A stretch of 64,000 nt of DNA from Perilla frutescens (lineage: Eukaryota > Streptophyta > Magnoliopsida > Lamiales > Lamiaceae): positions 24,139,501-24,203,500 of the forward strand of contig BRKX01000015.1 of the NCBI GenBank assembly GCA_026008535.1. The letters are read 5' to 3'. A program made the position numbers and the translations under genes. Below are positions 22,674 to 32,748 of this stretch, one piece after another; position 1 is the first letter of the stretch; each line of letters opens with the position of its first letter. The notes under the pieces were generated by a model, which was given only the letters and a program-made list of their open reading frames with translations, ran no database searches and was not told where the DNA came from.

Positions 22674-22976
22674 ATACTTAACTTTACTATTGCATATAAA
22701 TTGAAATGAGAGTATAAGAATCCAATGCATGATTGAGATGCATGAGGTTTGTACAAAAAAAAATTGACAAGGCATAAAGAATCCAATGCATGATTGAGAC
22801 TTATGCATGCAGGTTTGTACGAAAAGAATAAGAGAAATAGATATGCATAAAATACATTAATTATTTATAGAGTGAGGAAAAGACATCTCACAATTACAAA
22901 CACACACATCTCATAATTACTAACACACACATATCATAATTACTAACACACATCTCACAATTACAATTACATTAAT

Positions 22977-24044
22977 TTAATTTTGCCCAAACACAAGGGC
23001 AAGTAGTCGACGTTTTGTCTCTTCATCTTCTGGAGATAAATGATCTCTCGCCAACAAAGTATTCAACATTCTTTTCTCCATCTTCAAGTGATTCATTTGG
23101 AGCTTTTGGCTCTCCAATTCAAGTTTCTTAGCAAATAACTCATTTTCACTTTCTCTGGTCAGCCTCAAGGCATGAAGTTCTGCAGTAACTTCAGATCCAG
23201 CTTGTGTTGCATTACCTTTTCCTTTCTTTTTTGACTTATCTCTTCCCATGGGACGAGACATAGTCGAACCTTCATTAGTTGGAGTTTCTGGATTCGAAGG
23301 AATATGATACTCCTCATCTTCAGAAGTCCTTGATCTTTTGGTGCTGCCACCACTTTCTTCATCATCTCCCATTTCGCTATCTGGGCGGAGCCGTGTTGCA
23401 TCATAATGAGAGGATGCAGCCCACCTTGGATGTTTACTCATAACATCATTATAAACAACCAAGTCTTGAAATTTGCTGCCACATGCTTCATAAATTGTAT
23501 GAGCTTCCATCTCGATATCCTTCTGGCTCATTCCACTTCTTTTCCTCCGATTTGCTTCCTCTAGAGCAGCAACCCACTTGCCTGCATTTTGACTAAGTCG
23601 TTTGAAACGACATTTCATTGATTCGATATTTCTTGGGTTGATCTCATCTGGATTTTCTGCTTGACTTTTGTGATACTCCGCATGCACATTCGACCACATC
23701 GTCTTCGCCTTTTGACCTTTTCCACGCACACTATCTTCGCTTAAATAGATCCAAGCTGACATAAGGGTTACATCTTCTTTCACGCACCAACTTACATTTT
23801 TTCCTCCTTTCTGATTTCGATTTGGGTGTGGAACATTTCCAAACAAATTGCGAGAAATATTTTATGTCGTGGGAAATTCTTCAGAAGTAGGAATTTGAGT
23901 GAGGTTTGGCGAAAATTGAGAATTTTGATAATATTGAGAATTTTGTTGATTTTCTGAATTTGAAATATTTTGAGGGTGAAAGTATGATCCAAAGTTTGGC
24001 AAATTTTGGGAGTCATTAAAATAATTTGGGTGGTTTGGATCCAT
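22977..24044 (-). pseudogene. Harbinger Myb/SANT-like DNA-binding protein with one in-frame stop
   Basis: This partner protein of PIF/Harbinger elements helps the transposase bind element ends and enter the nucleus. The frame opens at ATG 24044 with an Asn/Gln-rich stretch (M-D-P-N-H-P-N-Y-F). It meets TAA at 23862-23864, then continues in the same frame to 22977. Downstream are the trihelix/Myb-like core (W-C-V-K-E-D-V-T-L-M-S-A-W), a second W at about 50 residues on, a Lys-rich nuclear-targeting segment (K-S-K-K-K-G-K) and a C-terminal coiled coil (L-E-L-E-S-Q-K-L). Such ORFs are often labelled GST T3-like in databases. One nonsense codon is the only visible lesion; re-initiation at Met 23846 could still give most of the domain. 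Confidence 0.85.
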
Positions 24045-24423
24045 AGATTAAGATGAAGAAGAAATATGGGATTGATAATTTGTAGAGAGAAAATGTGTGA
24101 GGAAAAGAGAGTTTTAAGTTGTGTGTAAAAATATATCAATATTAGGCTATATTTATAGATAATTTTTTTTATGAATTTTGATATAATTTTATTTTTTTAA
24201 TTTTTATAATTATATAAAATATTTATGTTATAAATATATATCTATAAATTAAAGTGACACCCAATGAAAGGGTGCCACATGGAATCACTTTTTCTCCATG
24301 CCTTTGAGGCTGCCATCCGCCTTAAGTCACCATTTATTGTGACTTTTGAATTTTATTTTTTTTGTTTTTGTTTTGTCTTTTGTGGATGACCCCAAGTGGG
24401 GGTCACCAATAGGGATGGTCTTA

Positions 24424-24602
24424 TGGAATTTTAGCCTGTAATGTAAAATTATAATTAGCAGTAAATAACTCGATATTCGATTGGTGATCATTTATCAAGC
24501 TTAAATATAATTATTCCCTCAATACCAATTGTATATTCTCTTTTCTACTTGCACATAGATTAAAAATATGTGTGAAAATAAAATGTACAAAAGCCAAAAT
24601 TT
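24424..24602. other. Short AT-rich spacer
   Basis: No feature recognised between the Harbinger element and the small LINE fragment. Confidence 0.5.
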
Positions 24603-24972
24603 CAATGTTACCCTTATTTTTTTAAATCAAAAGTAAATATATTAATCAATCAACTCCCTCAACCACTGAGGAAAAACATTGTTCCACATCAGCATATCAT
24701 GGCACGTCGCACCAACACGAGCAATAATATGAGCCACAAAATTGGCTTCATGCATGGTACATATATTTAAAATCAATAATAAAACCTTCATTACCAACTC
24801 TGTCAAAGGGGGCAACTCCTCCTCAAGATAGGACTCGTCCTCGTCGTTTCCTTTGAGCGAACGAATTGCAAGTAAAGAATCCGAATACACAATAACAGAC
24901 AATAATAGGCACTAATCCTTTAAGTTCAAACAAGTTTTAACGAATTGCAAATTTGCAATGTTACCCTTATTT
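24603..24972 (-). mobile_element. Short 5'-truncated LINE with 17-bp target duplication
   Basis: CAATGTTACCCTTATTT occurs at 24603-24619 and 24956-24972. The roughly 336-bp body between them encodes the last part of a plant LINE RNase H-like domain on the minus strand, with a T-rich left end standing for the A-tail. Confidence 0.8.
24640..24910 (-). pseudogene. RNase H-like (RVT_3) C-terminal fragment of a LINE
   Basis: The minus frame 24902-24642 reads V-I-V-Y-S-D-S-L (the aspartate of the RNase H fold), then a helix region, then E-A-N-F-V-A-H-I-I-A-R, the conserved C-terminal motif in plant LINE RNase H domains, and W-L-R-E-L-I-D near the end. It is open but only 86 residues long because the insertion was 5'-truncated. 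No independent function is expected. Confidence 0.8.
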
Positions 24973-26135
24973 AAGATTTATAAGTTTAAAAAACTGAAGA
25001 TATTTTTTTTTTTAATTCCAGAACCTAACAAAAGTGTTTTTGTACAATGCTATAAACAAAAAATATTACTCATAGCAATGAGACTATGTAATCGGGACAC
25101 TCTAAAATAATATTATGGACTATATGATTGGAACAGAGAAAATATGTATTTGACAAATCTAGAAATTTAGCTGGAGCTAGATAAGAGAAAAAATAGAGCA
25201 AACAAACATTAAACTATCAATCAAACTACTCGAATACTTTTGTGAGGATAGGCCCATCTTGTATTCATATTGGGCTAAACTCATCAGGCCCATCTTTGGT
25301 AGCAATTCAGCCCAATGGCAGCTATGACCGGGCCTAGTCTGTGAAACCCTACTTATTATTGTGGCTATTCAACTCTCACTCAATTGACTCATTTCATCTG
25401 TGTGTTTCTACAGAGCTCTTCTTCTTCTTCGTGAGAGATCTGTGAGAGGGTGTGAGATATTGTGTAATCTCTGCACTTCATCTCTTGATTTCTAGCTGTG
25501 ATAGGGTTCTAGATTCACTGTCTTAGTGGATCGATTGGGTTGTGTTGCCTGGTGTTGAGACGGCCCCAGATTAGGGTTCTTGAGTCTCTTTCTAAACCTC
25601 GGTGGTCTGTGGTGAAGATACTTGTTGATTTCAGCCTTTTTCCTTAGTGGAAACAAGTCTGAGCCAATTTCTGTAACCATTCATTTGGGCCAAAAATGTT
25701 GTAATTAGGGAATGGCTTCTTTGGCGGTCTACTCGATACCCAACAACTTTTCGATTGAAACTTGTTAGAGTTTAATTCAATAGGTAATTTGACATAACTC
25801 GAACATGATTTTCAAAAATCAATATATATTTATTTCAAACAAACTTAAAAGAATAGTATGTTGGGACTCATATATTTGACTGGTTATTTATAGTTCTACC
25901 CGGCCACCACATAAAGGTGATAAATTCGATTGAACTACCACTCCAACTCTTATGATTACAACAATCCAATTTATATGTTGGTTACATATGTTATCATGAA
26001 TGCTACTTATATAATTGATCCGGACAAAAACTTGTATAAGACCATTTAACGGGTTTTTTGTGTTAGATGGGTCAAATATATAAGATTCAAACCCACCCAA
26101 AAAAACCCATCAAAACCCACAAAAACAGCGGATGA
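24973..26135. other. Intergenic, with one GC-richer block of unknown kind
   Basis: 25250-25760 is less AT-rich than its surroundings and holds 'tgtgagagggtgtgagatattgtg', 'gagacggccccag' and 'attagggttcttg'. It could be a decayed copia LTR or a gene-derived leader; I see no TG/CA ends and no duplication. 26030-26110 resembles a common dicot repeat ('cttgtataagacc', 'gatgggtcaaat') also met near 39605-39670. No gene. Confidence 0.35.
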
Positions 26136-26252
26136 GATCCTCTCTTCCAGATTTGGTGTTCCAATTCGTATTCCACGATTAAATTTATGAGGTTTTCTTC
26201 CATTTTTTTCATCAATTTTAATTTATTATGTTTTAGTTTAATTTTATGATTG

Positions 26253-27005
26253 TGTAGTAAGTGAAAATTTAAAATATTATATATAATATTTTTATTATTT
26301 TTTATATATTTATTTAGTTTTGAAATCTTATAAAATCCAAAATTAGATAAAATATTTAAATAATAAAGATATTATTATATGATAAACATCAAGAGTCTTT
26401 GGCAACAAATAAATATCTTTCAAAAGATATATATATCGATTTCCAACAGCCAATGAGATAGTGTCACATCAGCTCTAGATCTCTTTCCCTACAACTATAA
26501 ATAGGGGTCTCCATACAAGTTGAAAATCACACCAGAAGTCATTTGAAGAGTTAAAGAATTTGAGAAGAAATTCCATAAGTGAAATTCTCTCAAATATTCA
26601 AGGCGTTCTTCACCAAATTCATTCCGAAGACGGCGTTTGATCCATAAGCAAGGCAGTCAAAGGCGTTCTTCATCAAATTTAACCCAAAGTTGGTGTTTGA
26701 TCCGGAAATAAGGCGTTGGCCCTTCGAATTAACATTATCAAGTTCAAATACCAAGTTAAAGAAGATCGATGACACAAATCGTCCCCGAAAACTTTAAAGT
26801 CAAAGTTCAAACAACAAGTCCGAGAAAATCAAAGAGACAAATTTACTCTGAGGATTTCAAAGACCATTTGACAATCAAGTTTTGAATAGAAGAATCAGAG
26901 GATAAATAGAGATTGGATCGATATAGATATGTTTTGATCTGAAAATCATCTGAATTGTACACATTTTGTGTTTTACCAAATTAAATACAAATAAATTGTG
27001 TTACA
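26253..27005 (+). repeat. 5' LTR of the TR-GAG element
   Basis: This starts TGTAGTAAGTG and ends GTGTTACA. The TATA box CTATAAATAGGGG is near 26497. After it come GGCGTT repeats ('aaggcgttcttca', 'gacggcgtttgatcc') that recur within the LTR. A related LTR lies at 55848-56470 on the minus strand. Confidence 0.9.
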
Positions 27006-27077
27006 AATTTTGGCACGCCTAGTGGGACCATCTCTACCTCTCATCTCTCATCTTCATCAATTTTCTCAAGCATCAAG

Positions 27078-28100
27078 ATGTCTACAATTTTGAAAGAGCA
27101 AATTGAAAACTTGACGAAGCTTACCGAAGGACTTGCCAAGCGGATACAAGAACGAGATGCTCAAATCTTAAAGCTGAACAAAGAAATGATTGATTTTGGT
27201 GGCGAGCAAGCAAATGAAGATACTGAAGCTGAGATATCTACAAAGCTACATGCCAATAAAAGTGGAAATTCTACAGTCAAAGAAATTGAAATATCATCTG
27301 ATGGCTCAATACAAGTTGATCAACTCAAATATTTCATATTAGAAACAATCAAAGACAAGTCTGAAGAGAGCCGTAAATCACTATGGACTTACAACAAGCC
27401 ATATACTTCAAGAATTGACAACTTGAAGATGCCAGATGGCTACCAACCGCCAAAATTTCAACAATGTGATGGCAAAGGCAATCCAAGACAACACGTGGCT
27501 CACTTCGTAGAGACCTGCAATGATGCTGAAACATACGAAGATCACTTGGTGAAGCAATTTGTTTGCTCTTTGAAAGACAGCGCGTTTGATTGGTATACCG
27601 ATTTGGAGCCAAATTCAATTGATAGTTGGGGACAACTGGAGAAAGAATTCTTCAACCGCTTCTATAGCACTCGAAGGACAGTAAGCATGATGGAACTCAC
27701 AAATACAAACCAACAAAAAGAAGAGTCCGTCATCGACTACATCAACTGTTGGAGGAACTTGAGTCTAAATTGTAAAGATCAGTTATCAAAAACTTCAGCA
27801 ATTGAAATGTGCATCCAAGGCATGTGTTGGGGTCTTCGATATATCTTGAAAGGTATTCAACCAAAGTCCTTCGAGGAATTAGCTACTAGAGCTCACGACA
27901 TGGAGTTAAGCATGATCGCGAATGAAGTTGAAGAACTGTCAATGCAAAATCATCACAACTTTGAAGAAGAACAAGAAATAAATGATGGGGGCAAACCTTT
28001 TGAGGAATCTCCAAGTGAAGAAGAAGAAGAAGAAGAAGAAGTGACTATAAATCTCATCACAGGCCTATTCAAGTCTTTCAATACATGTCACAATCCATGA
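27078..28100 (+). CDS. Gypsy-type retrotransposon Gag protein, 340 aa
   Basis: This intact ORF starts at the first ATG, 73 bp after the 5' LTR. Residues 1-40 form a likely coiled coil (K-E-Q-I-E-N-L-T-K-L, repeating hydrophobics). A linker follows. A retrotransposon gag (PF03732-type) domain covers roughly 125-275, with F-V-E-T-C-N-D, A-F-D-W-Y-T-D-L, W-G-Q-L-E-K-E-F-F-N-R-F and S-V-I-D-Y-I-N-C-W-R-N-L. The C-terminus has nine consecutive glutamates. There is no zinc knuckle. The protein would form particles around element RNA in the cytoplasm. It is the only ORF of the element, and its open state suggests fairly recent constraint or recent insertion. Confidence 0.9.
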   Translation: MSTILKEQIENLTKLTEGLAKRIQERDAQILKLNKEMIDFGGEQANEDTEAEISTKLHANKSGNSTVKEIEISSDGSIQVDQLKYFILETIKDKSEESRKSLWTYNKPYTSRIDNLKMPDGYQPPKFQQCDGKGNPRQHVAHFVETCNDAETYEDHLVKQFVCSLKDSAFDWYTDLEPNSIDSWGQLEKEFFNRFYSTRRTVSMMELTNTNQQKEESVIDYINCWRNLSLNCKDQLSKTSAIEMCIQGMCWGLRYILKGIQPKSFEELATRAHDMELSMIANEVEELSMQNHHNFEEEQEINDGGKPFEESPSEEEEEEEEVTINLITGLFKSFNTCHNP

Positions 28101-28109
28101 AAAGAAAAA

Positions 28110-28770
28110 GGACAACGCTCCTTGATAAGAGCCTAAACTATCTTTAAAACTCCTTGATAAGAGTCAAAACTATCTAAGGTTTTCAAAATGCAACGCTCCT
28201 CGATAAGAGCATAAACTATCTTCCAAAGCTCTTTGATAAGAGCCAAAACTATCTAAACTCTTCAAAAATACCAAGACTCCTTGACACGAGTATAAAATAT
28301 CTACAAAGTCAAATTCAAATCTAAGACTCCTTGACACGAGTATAAAATGTCTACAAAGTCAAATTCAAATCCAAGACTTATTGACACGAGTATAAAAGGT
28401 CTACAAATTCAAATTCAAGACTCTTTGACATGAGTATAAAATGTCTACAAATTCAAATCTAAGACTCTTTGACACGAGTATAAAATGTCTACAAATCTAA
28501 ATTCAAATCCAAGTACTCACGGACACGAGTATAAAAGGTCTACAAAGTCCAAATTCAAGTTGAAGACTCTTCGATATGAGCATAAACTATCCAAGTTCAA
28601 GAAAAAGCTCCCTGATATGAGCATACACTATCCAAGTTTAAGAAAGCTCCTTGATACGAGTGTAAACTATCTAATAAATTCAAATTGAAGAACTCTTGAA
28701 TATGAGTATAAACTATTCACAAGTTGAAATTCAAGACTCCTTGATACGAGTTTAAACTATCTAATCAGTT
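28110..28770 (+). repeat. Degenerate minisatellite of ~40-55-bp units in the TR-GAG element
   Basis: About fifteen units share the core CTCCTTGAYAYGAGYATAAA followed by 'CTATCTA' or 'tgtctacaaa' and an A/C-rich linker. The early ones are short (about 35 bp), the middle ones about 50 bp. The array fills nearly all of the space between the gag stop and the purine tract, where pol would be in an autonomous element. Non-coding. Confidence 0.85.
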
Positions 28771-28829
28771 TTCGAGACTCATTCATTTCAAACGACAAGT
28801 CGTCAATGAACAAGTCTCGAGGGGGCATT

Positions 28830-29580
28830 TGTAGTAAGCGGAAATTTAAAATATTATATATAATATTTTTATTATTTTTTATATATTTATTTAGTTTTGG
28901 AATCTTATGAAATCCAAAATTAGATAAAGTATTTAAATAATAAAGATATTATTATATGATAAACATCAAGAGTCTTTGGCAACAAATAAATATCTTTCAA
29001 AAGATATATATCAATTTCCAACAGCCAATGAGATAGTGTCACATCAGCTCTAGATCTCTTTCCCTACAACTATAAATAGCGGTCTCCATATCAGTTGAAA
29101 ATCACACCAGAAGTCATTTGAAAAGTTAAAGAATTTGAGAAGAAATTCCATAAGTGAAATTCTCTCAAATGTTCAAGGCGTTCTTCACCAAATTCATTCC
29201 GAAGACGGCGTTTGATCCATAAGCAAGGAAGTCAAAGGTGTTCTTCATCAAATTTAACCCAAAGTTGGTGTTTGATCCGGAAACAAGGTGTTGGCCCTCC
29301 GAATTAACGTTATCAAGTTCAAATACCAAGTTAAAGAAGATCGATGACACAAATCGTCCCCGAAAACTTCAAAGTCAAAGTTCAAACAACAAGTCCGAGA
29401 AAATCAAAGAGACAAATTTACTCTGAGGATTTCAAAGACCATTTGATAATCAAGTTTTGAATAGAAGAATCAGAGGATAAATAGAGATTGGATCGATATA
29501 GATATGTTTTGATCCGAAAATCATCTAAATTGTACACATTTTGTGTTTTACCAAATTAAATACAAATAAATTGTGTTACA
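28830..29580 (+). repeat. 3' LTR of the TR-GAG element
   Basis: This 751-bp partner of 26253-27005 is preceded by the purine tract. Its TATA region reads CTATAAATAGCGG. It ends GTGTTACA at 29580, where MITE sequence resumes. Confidence 0.9.
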
Positions 29581-29844
29581 TATTATTTTTAGGGTTCACC
29601 CCACCCAATTAAGGTTTATAATCATTTTTTAGTATTTAATTTTCAAATAAATGATTATTATGGTTGATTATTTTAAAAATATGATTTATAATTTTTAAAA
29701 TTTCAATTTTTTGTTGATAGATGTGACTAGATCGATTATGTTATAGTTAATTTTTATTTTTATAATATCTATTATTAAACTTGTTAAATCGATCGTGGAA
29801 TACGGGTTGGAGCACCAAATCTGGAATAGATGGAATAGATGATC

Positions 29845-30480
29845 ACATCCCCAAAAACAGTCAGGCGCGTGGACTCCATGCGCGACCACGCGCGTATCAC
29901 TAGGTATTAAATAAAATATCACTTTGTATGAAGTAAAATATCACTAATTATATATTGAAATATCACTTAATATGAAATAAAGTATCATCAACTATGAAGT
30001 ATTTTCACATGCTAAGAAGAAAATAAATTAATTATTTTTTGCATAAATCATAATGTGAGGTTTTAATTTAGTTGATTCATTTATCTTCTTATTTTTTGGG
30101 ATATGTTTGTTGATTCTCCAAACATCATATCACGTATCATTGTGTATGAAGTAAAGTATCACTAATTATGTATCGAAGTATCACTTAATATGAAATGAAG
30201 TATCATCAATTATGAAGTGTTTTCGCATGCTAAGAAAAAAAATTAATTATTTTCTACGTAAATCATAATGTGGATTTTTAATTTAATTGATTCATTTTTT
30301 TTTGGAATGTGTGTTGATGCTCCAGACAACAAGTACCATCATGTATGAAGTAACGTATCATTAGCAATGAAGCGAAATATCATTACCTATGAAGCGTTTG
30401 ACAATCCTCATTTTCTTTTTCTTTTTTTTTTTTTTATTTTTTCTATTTTTTTTATTTTTTTCAGCTTTTTTTAAATTTTC
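29845..30480. repeat. Two-and-a-half copy ~210-bp tandem repeat rich in TATCAY motifs
   Basis: From 29917, 30135 and 30334 the same block restarts: 'tatcattgtgtatgaagt', then several 'agtatcactaattatg'-like words, then an AT-rich tail with 'gcatgctaagaa' and 'aaatcataatgtg'. The third copy is partial. Within each block a 20-25-bp word of the type tatgaagtaaagtatca recurs three to four times. Non-coding. A T-rich run follows at 30417-30470. Confidence 0.75.
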
Positions 30481-30620
30481 ATTTTATATCGAGCCTAGTG
30501 CATGAGCTCACACGTTAGCGTCGAGTGCATGTATTGATCAAGACACCAGATACAAAAATTAAATTAATTCAATTCAATTTTAGAGTTCACTAATTTTATT
30601 TTAGAATATATATTTATTTT
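30481..30620. repeat. Single copy of the hairpin repeat found in tandem at 39796-40245
   Basis: It carries GCCTAGTGCATGAG, a GTTAGCGTCGAGTGCATG segment, then an AT-rich tail with 'ttttagagttcactaatt' and 'tagaatatatatttatt'. The same modules occur in the same order in the array at 39796-40245. Confidence 0.65.
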
Positions 30621-30844
30621 AAAAAAAATTCAAATATATATATATATATATATTTATAAAAAAGTAAAAAATTAAAAAGTGAAAAAAAACTAAACAAAAA
30701 AAGAAGAGGGATGAGGAGGGGAATGAGGGCCACTAAAAAAGAAAAAAAAAAGAGAAGGGGACCACTTTGTAGGCCAAATAGAGATCGTCCAGTGTAAGAG
30801 ATTCGTTAGACGATCTCAAACAAGTCTACGCCATTTATCTCATA

Positions 30845-31222
30845 CTAAGGGGTTGAAATTTCATATTACACTTTTCTTGTGTTTCACTCCGTGTTTCATT
30901 ATCAAACTTATGATTTTAATAATATTTATTATAAAATAAAAATTAATTATAACATAAATAATCATGGTCAACATCTATCAACAAAAAAATGAATTAAAAA
31001 ATTACAAAACATAATTTTTAAAAAATAAACCATAATAATGAATTATTAATTAGAAATCAAAAATTAAATATTAAAAAATAATTATAAACCCTAATTGATG
31101 GGGTGAACCCTAAAAATAATAATAAAATTAAACTAAATCACAAAAAAATAAAATTGAAGAAAAAAATAGAAGAAATACTCGTAATTTGAAAATGTAAAAC
31201 GGAGTGTAACAGGAAATTCCAT
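30845..31222. mobile_element. MITE, uninterrupted relative of the TR-GAG target element
   Basis: The left end has 'gaaatttcatattacact' and 'cactccgtgtttcatt'; the right end reversed has 'ggaatttcctgttacactcc'. These form imperfect inverted termini. The inner part, read on the minus strand, is alignable with 29581-29790 and contains the shared core 'tttttagggttcaccccat'. About 375 bp, non-coding. Confidence 0.55.
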
Positions 31223-32710
31223 GTGCATATATATTAAGACCATTGAAATTAAAGGATTATATATATATATATATATATTAGGATTAATTACCTAATCTAA
31301 TCCAAACCCCAACTTGTTAGTTCACCAATTCATAGGACTAATTATATCCATCTTTTTTTTTTCTCTCTTATTTAATTTCCTTTTTTTCTCTAGTTTTTTT
31401 TTTGTGATAGAAAGTCGAATTTTGTTAATAAAACGCAAATTAATTCTTAAGAACTTATATTTTGTTAGAAGCAATAAATTAAACTTTAACAATTTATTTG
31501 AAATCTGAGATTCAACTCGCACTCAGTCGATTTGTAAACTGTAATGTGTAAGAATAAAAAATAAAATACTAGGTATATTGAATTAAAATTAATTAAAACT
31601 CGATTCAATTTAAAAATATAATAAAAAAAAAGCTCAAACGCACTTGAGCGACAAAATATTTAGATACACGCAATTATCTACATTCCTATACGAAGAAACA
31701 AGTATTCCAATTTATAAATCACTTTCAATGACCCTATATTCAACCATATCTTAGACAGCACAAGTTCAAAGAGATATTTCTGATCGAGTTCCCCTTCTTA
31801 ATATTTAAATCAGCATATATATTTATATGTATGTATATATATATATATCTGTAATATTTAATTAACAACTGAAACTTGTAGGATGCAAGTGAGCCAATCC
31901 TGTCATATATCTCAAACTTTAATGTAATAAATAATATTAATCAAGCTTAGACTGGAGATTGACCAGCTAGTGTTAGACTAAGATTAAAATAAAAATTAGG
32001 GATGATCAAAATTATAGTAATAATTAATTAGATGATGTCGACAATTGCAGAGGCAACAGTGGTATCAACCACGAGACCTTCACGTGTGGCATGATGACTT
32101 TGTTGTTGAGTACAACCCCAACCCACATGAAATTTCTTAACTTTTTTAAATAATTAAGTACATGCAATTATATATATATCCTATATGTGACATTTCAATT
32201 TTCAAGTACGCCTGGAATTAATTATTTTATTTTAATAAAAAAATTTGTGAGTATATATAATAATTGTTCAGCATTTCTCTACATGATCTTTTGAATTTCC
32301 AGCTTTATTTGAGGGCCTTCTATTGTCCAATATACTATAGAGAAAGAATATACAATATCTATATGATTGTATATTTTCGTGGTTTTATGTGACACTGTTA
32401 CGTACGTAAATATCAACCAGTTGAACATTAATTGGAATTTTCAATTCTAAAAGTTATTACATGTATATCTTATATTCTAATAACGTCAATACAAGTTAAT
32501 TATGTATTATATATATATGATGTCATTAAATAAACCTAATTAATTAGTTTATAGTGTATTAAGTAATTAAGAACTTTAATTGGAAATACAGGATTTTGTG
32601 TGGGGAGCATTTACCCCATTGATAGTTAATATAAATTTCAAAGCTTAATGAACATTAATCTATGTAAAATGCATATCCTCAGATACCAAAGCTAACGATT
32701 GGGATCCATA

Positions 32711-32748
<38 letters not shown>

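Larger units (their letters stand above)
20481..24423 (-). mobile_element. PIF/Harbinger DNA transposon, 3.94 kb, TTA target duplication
   Basis: The element spans 20484-24420 and is flanked by TTA at 20481-20483 and 24421-24423, the target site of PIF/Harbinger elements. The left end GCCTACTCACATCAGTGACC and the reversed right end GACCATCCCTATTGGTGACC agree at 12 of 20 positions, so the inverted repeats are worn. Two genes lie in the usual pair, both on the minus strand: a Myb/SANT-like ORF and a DDE transposase. The transposase is open, but the Myb-like ORF has one stop. The element may still be mobilised if a partner supplies the second protein. Confidence 0.88.
26253..29580 (+). mobile_element. 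TR-GAG: small LTR retrotransposon encoding only Gag
   Basis: LTRs of 753 and 751 bp (TGTAGTAAG...GTGTTACA) bound 3.33 kb. A primer site-like 'attttggcacgcctagtggg' follows the left LTR, and a purine tract 'tctcgagggggc' (28815-28826) precedes the right one. The sole ORF is a gypsy-type gag. There is no protease, RT or integrase, so mobility must depend on another element. The 5-bp flanks GATTG and TATTA agree only partly. Size and content fit the TR-GAG class described in plants. LTRs differ by roughly 20-25 positions by eye. Confidence 0.85.
26136..29844. mobile_element. MITE interrupted by the TR-GAG retrotransposon
   Basis: The left part (26136-26252) contains TTCCAGATTTGGTG and CGTATTCCACGAT. 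The right part (29581-29844) ends with the same words in reverse orientation (ATCGTGGAATACGGG, then CACCAAATCTGGAA), so these are the two inverted ends of one element of about 381 bp. A gypsy-type insertion separates them. The inner right part closely matches the reverse of 30900-31130, an uninterrupted relative whose sequence runs straight across the insertion point. Confidence 0.7.

Noticed and set aside
28110..28770. Regular direct repeats suggesting a CRISPR-like array
   Set aside because: Units are degenerate, spacers are not unique, and the array lies inside an LTR element of a plant genome.
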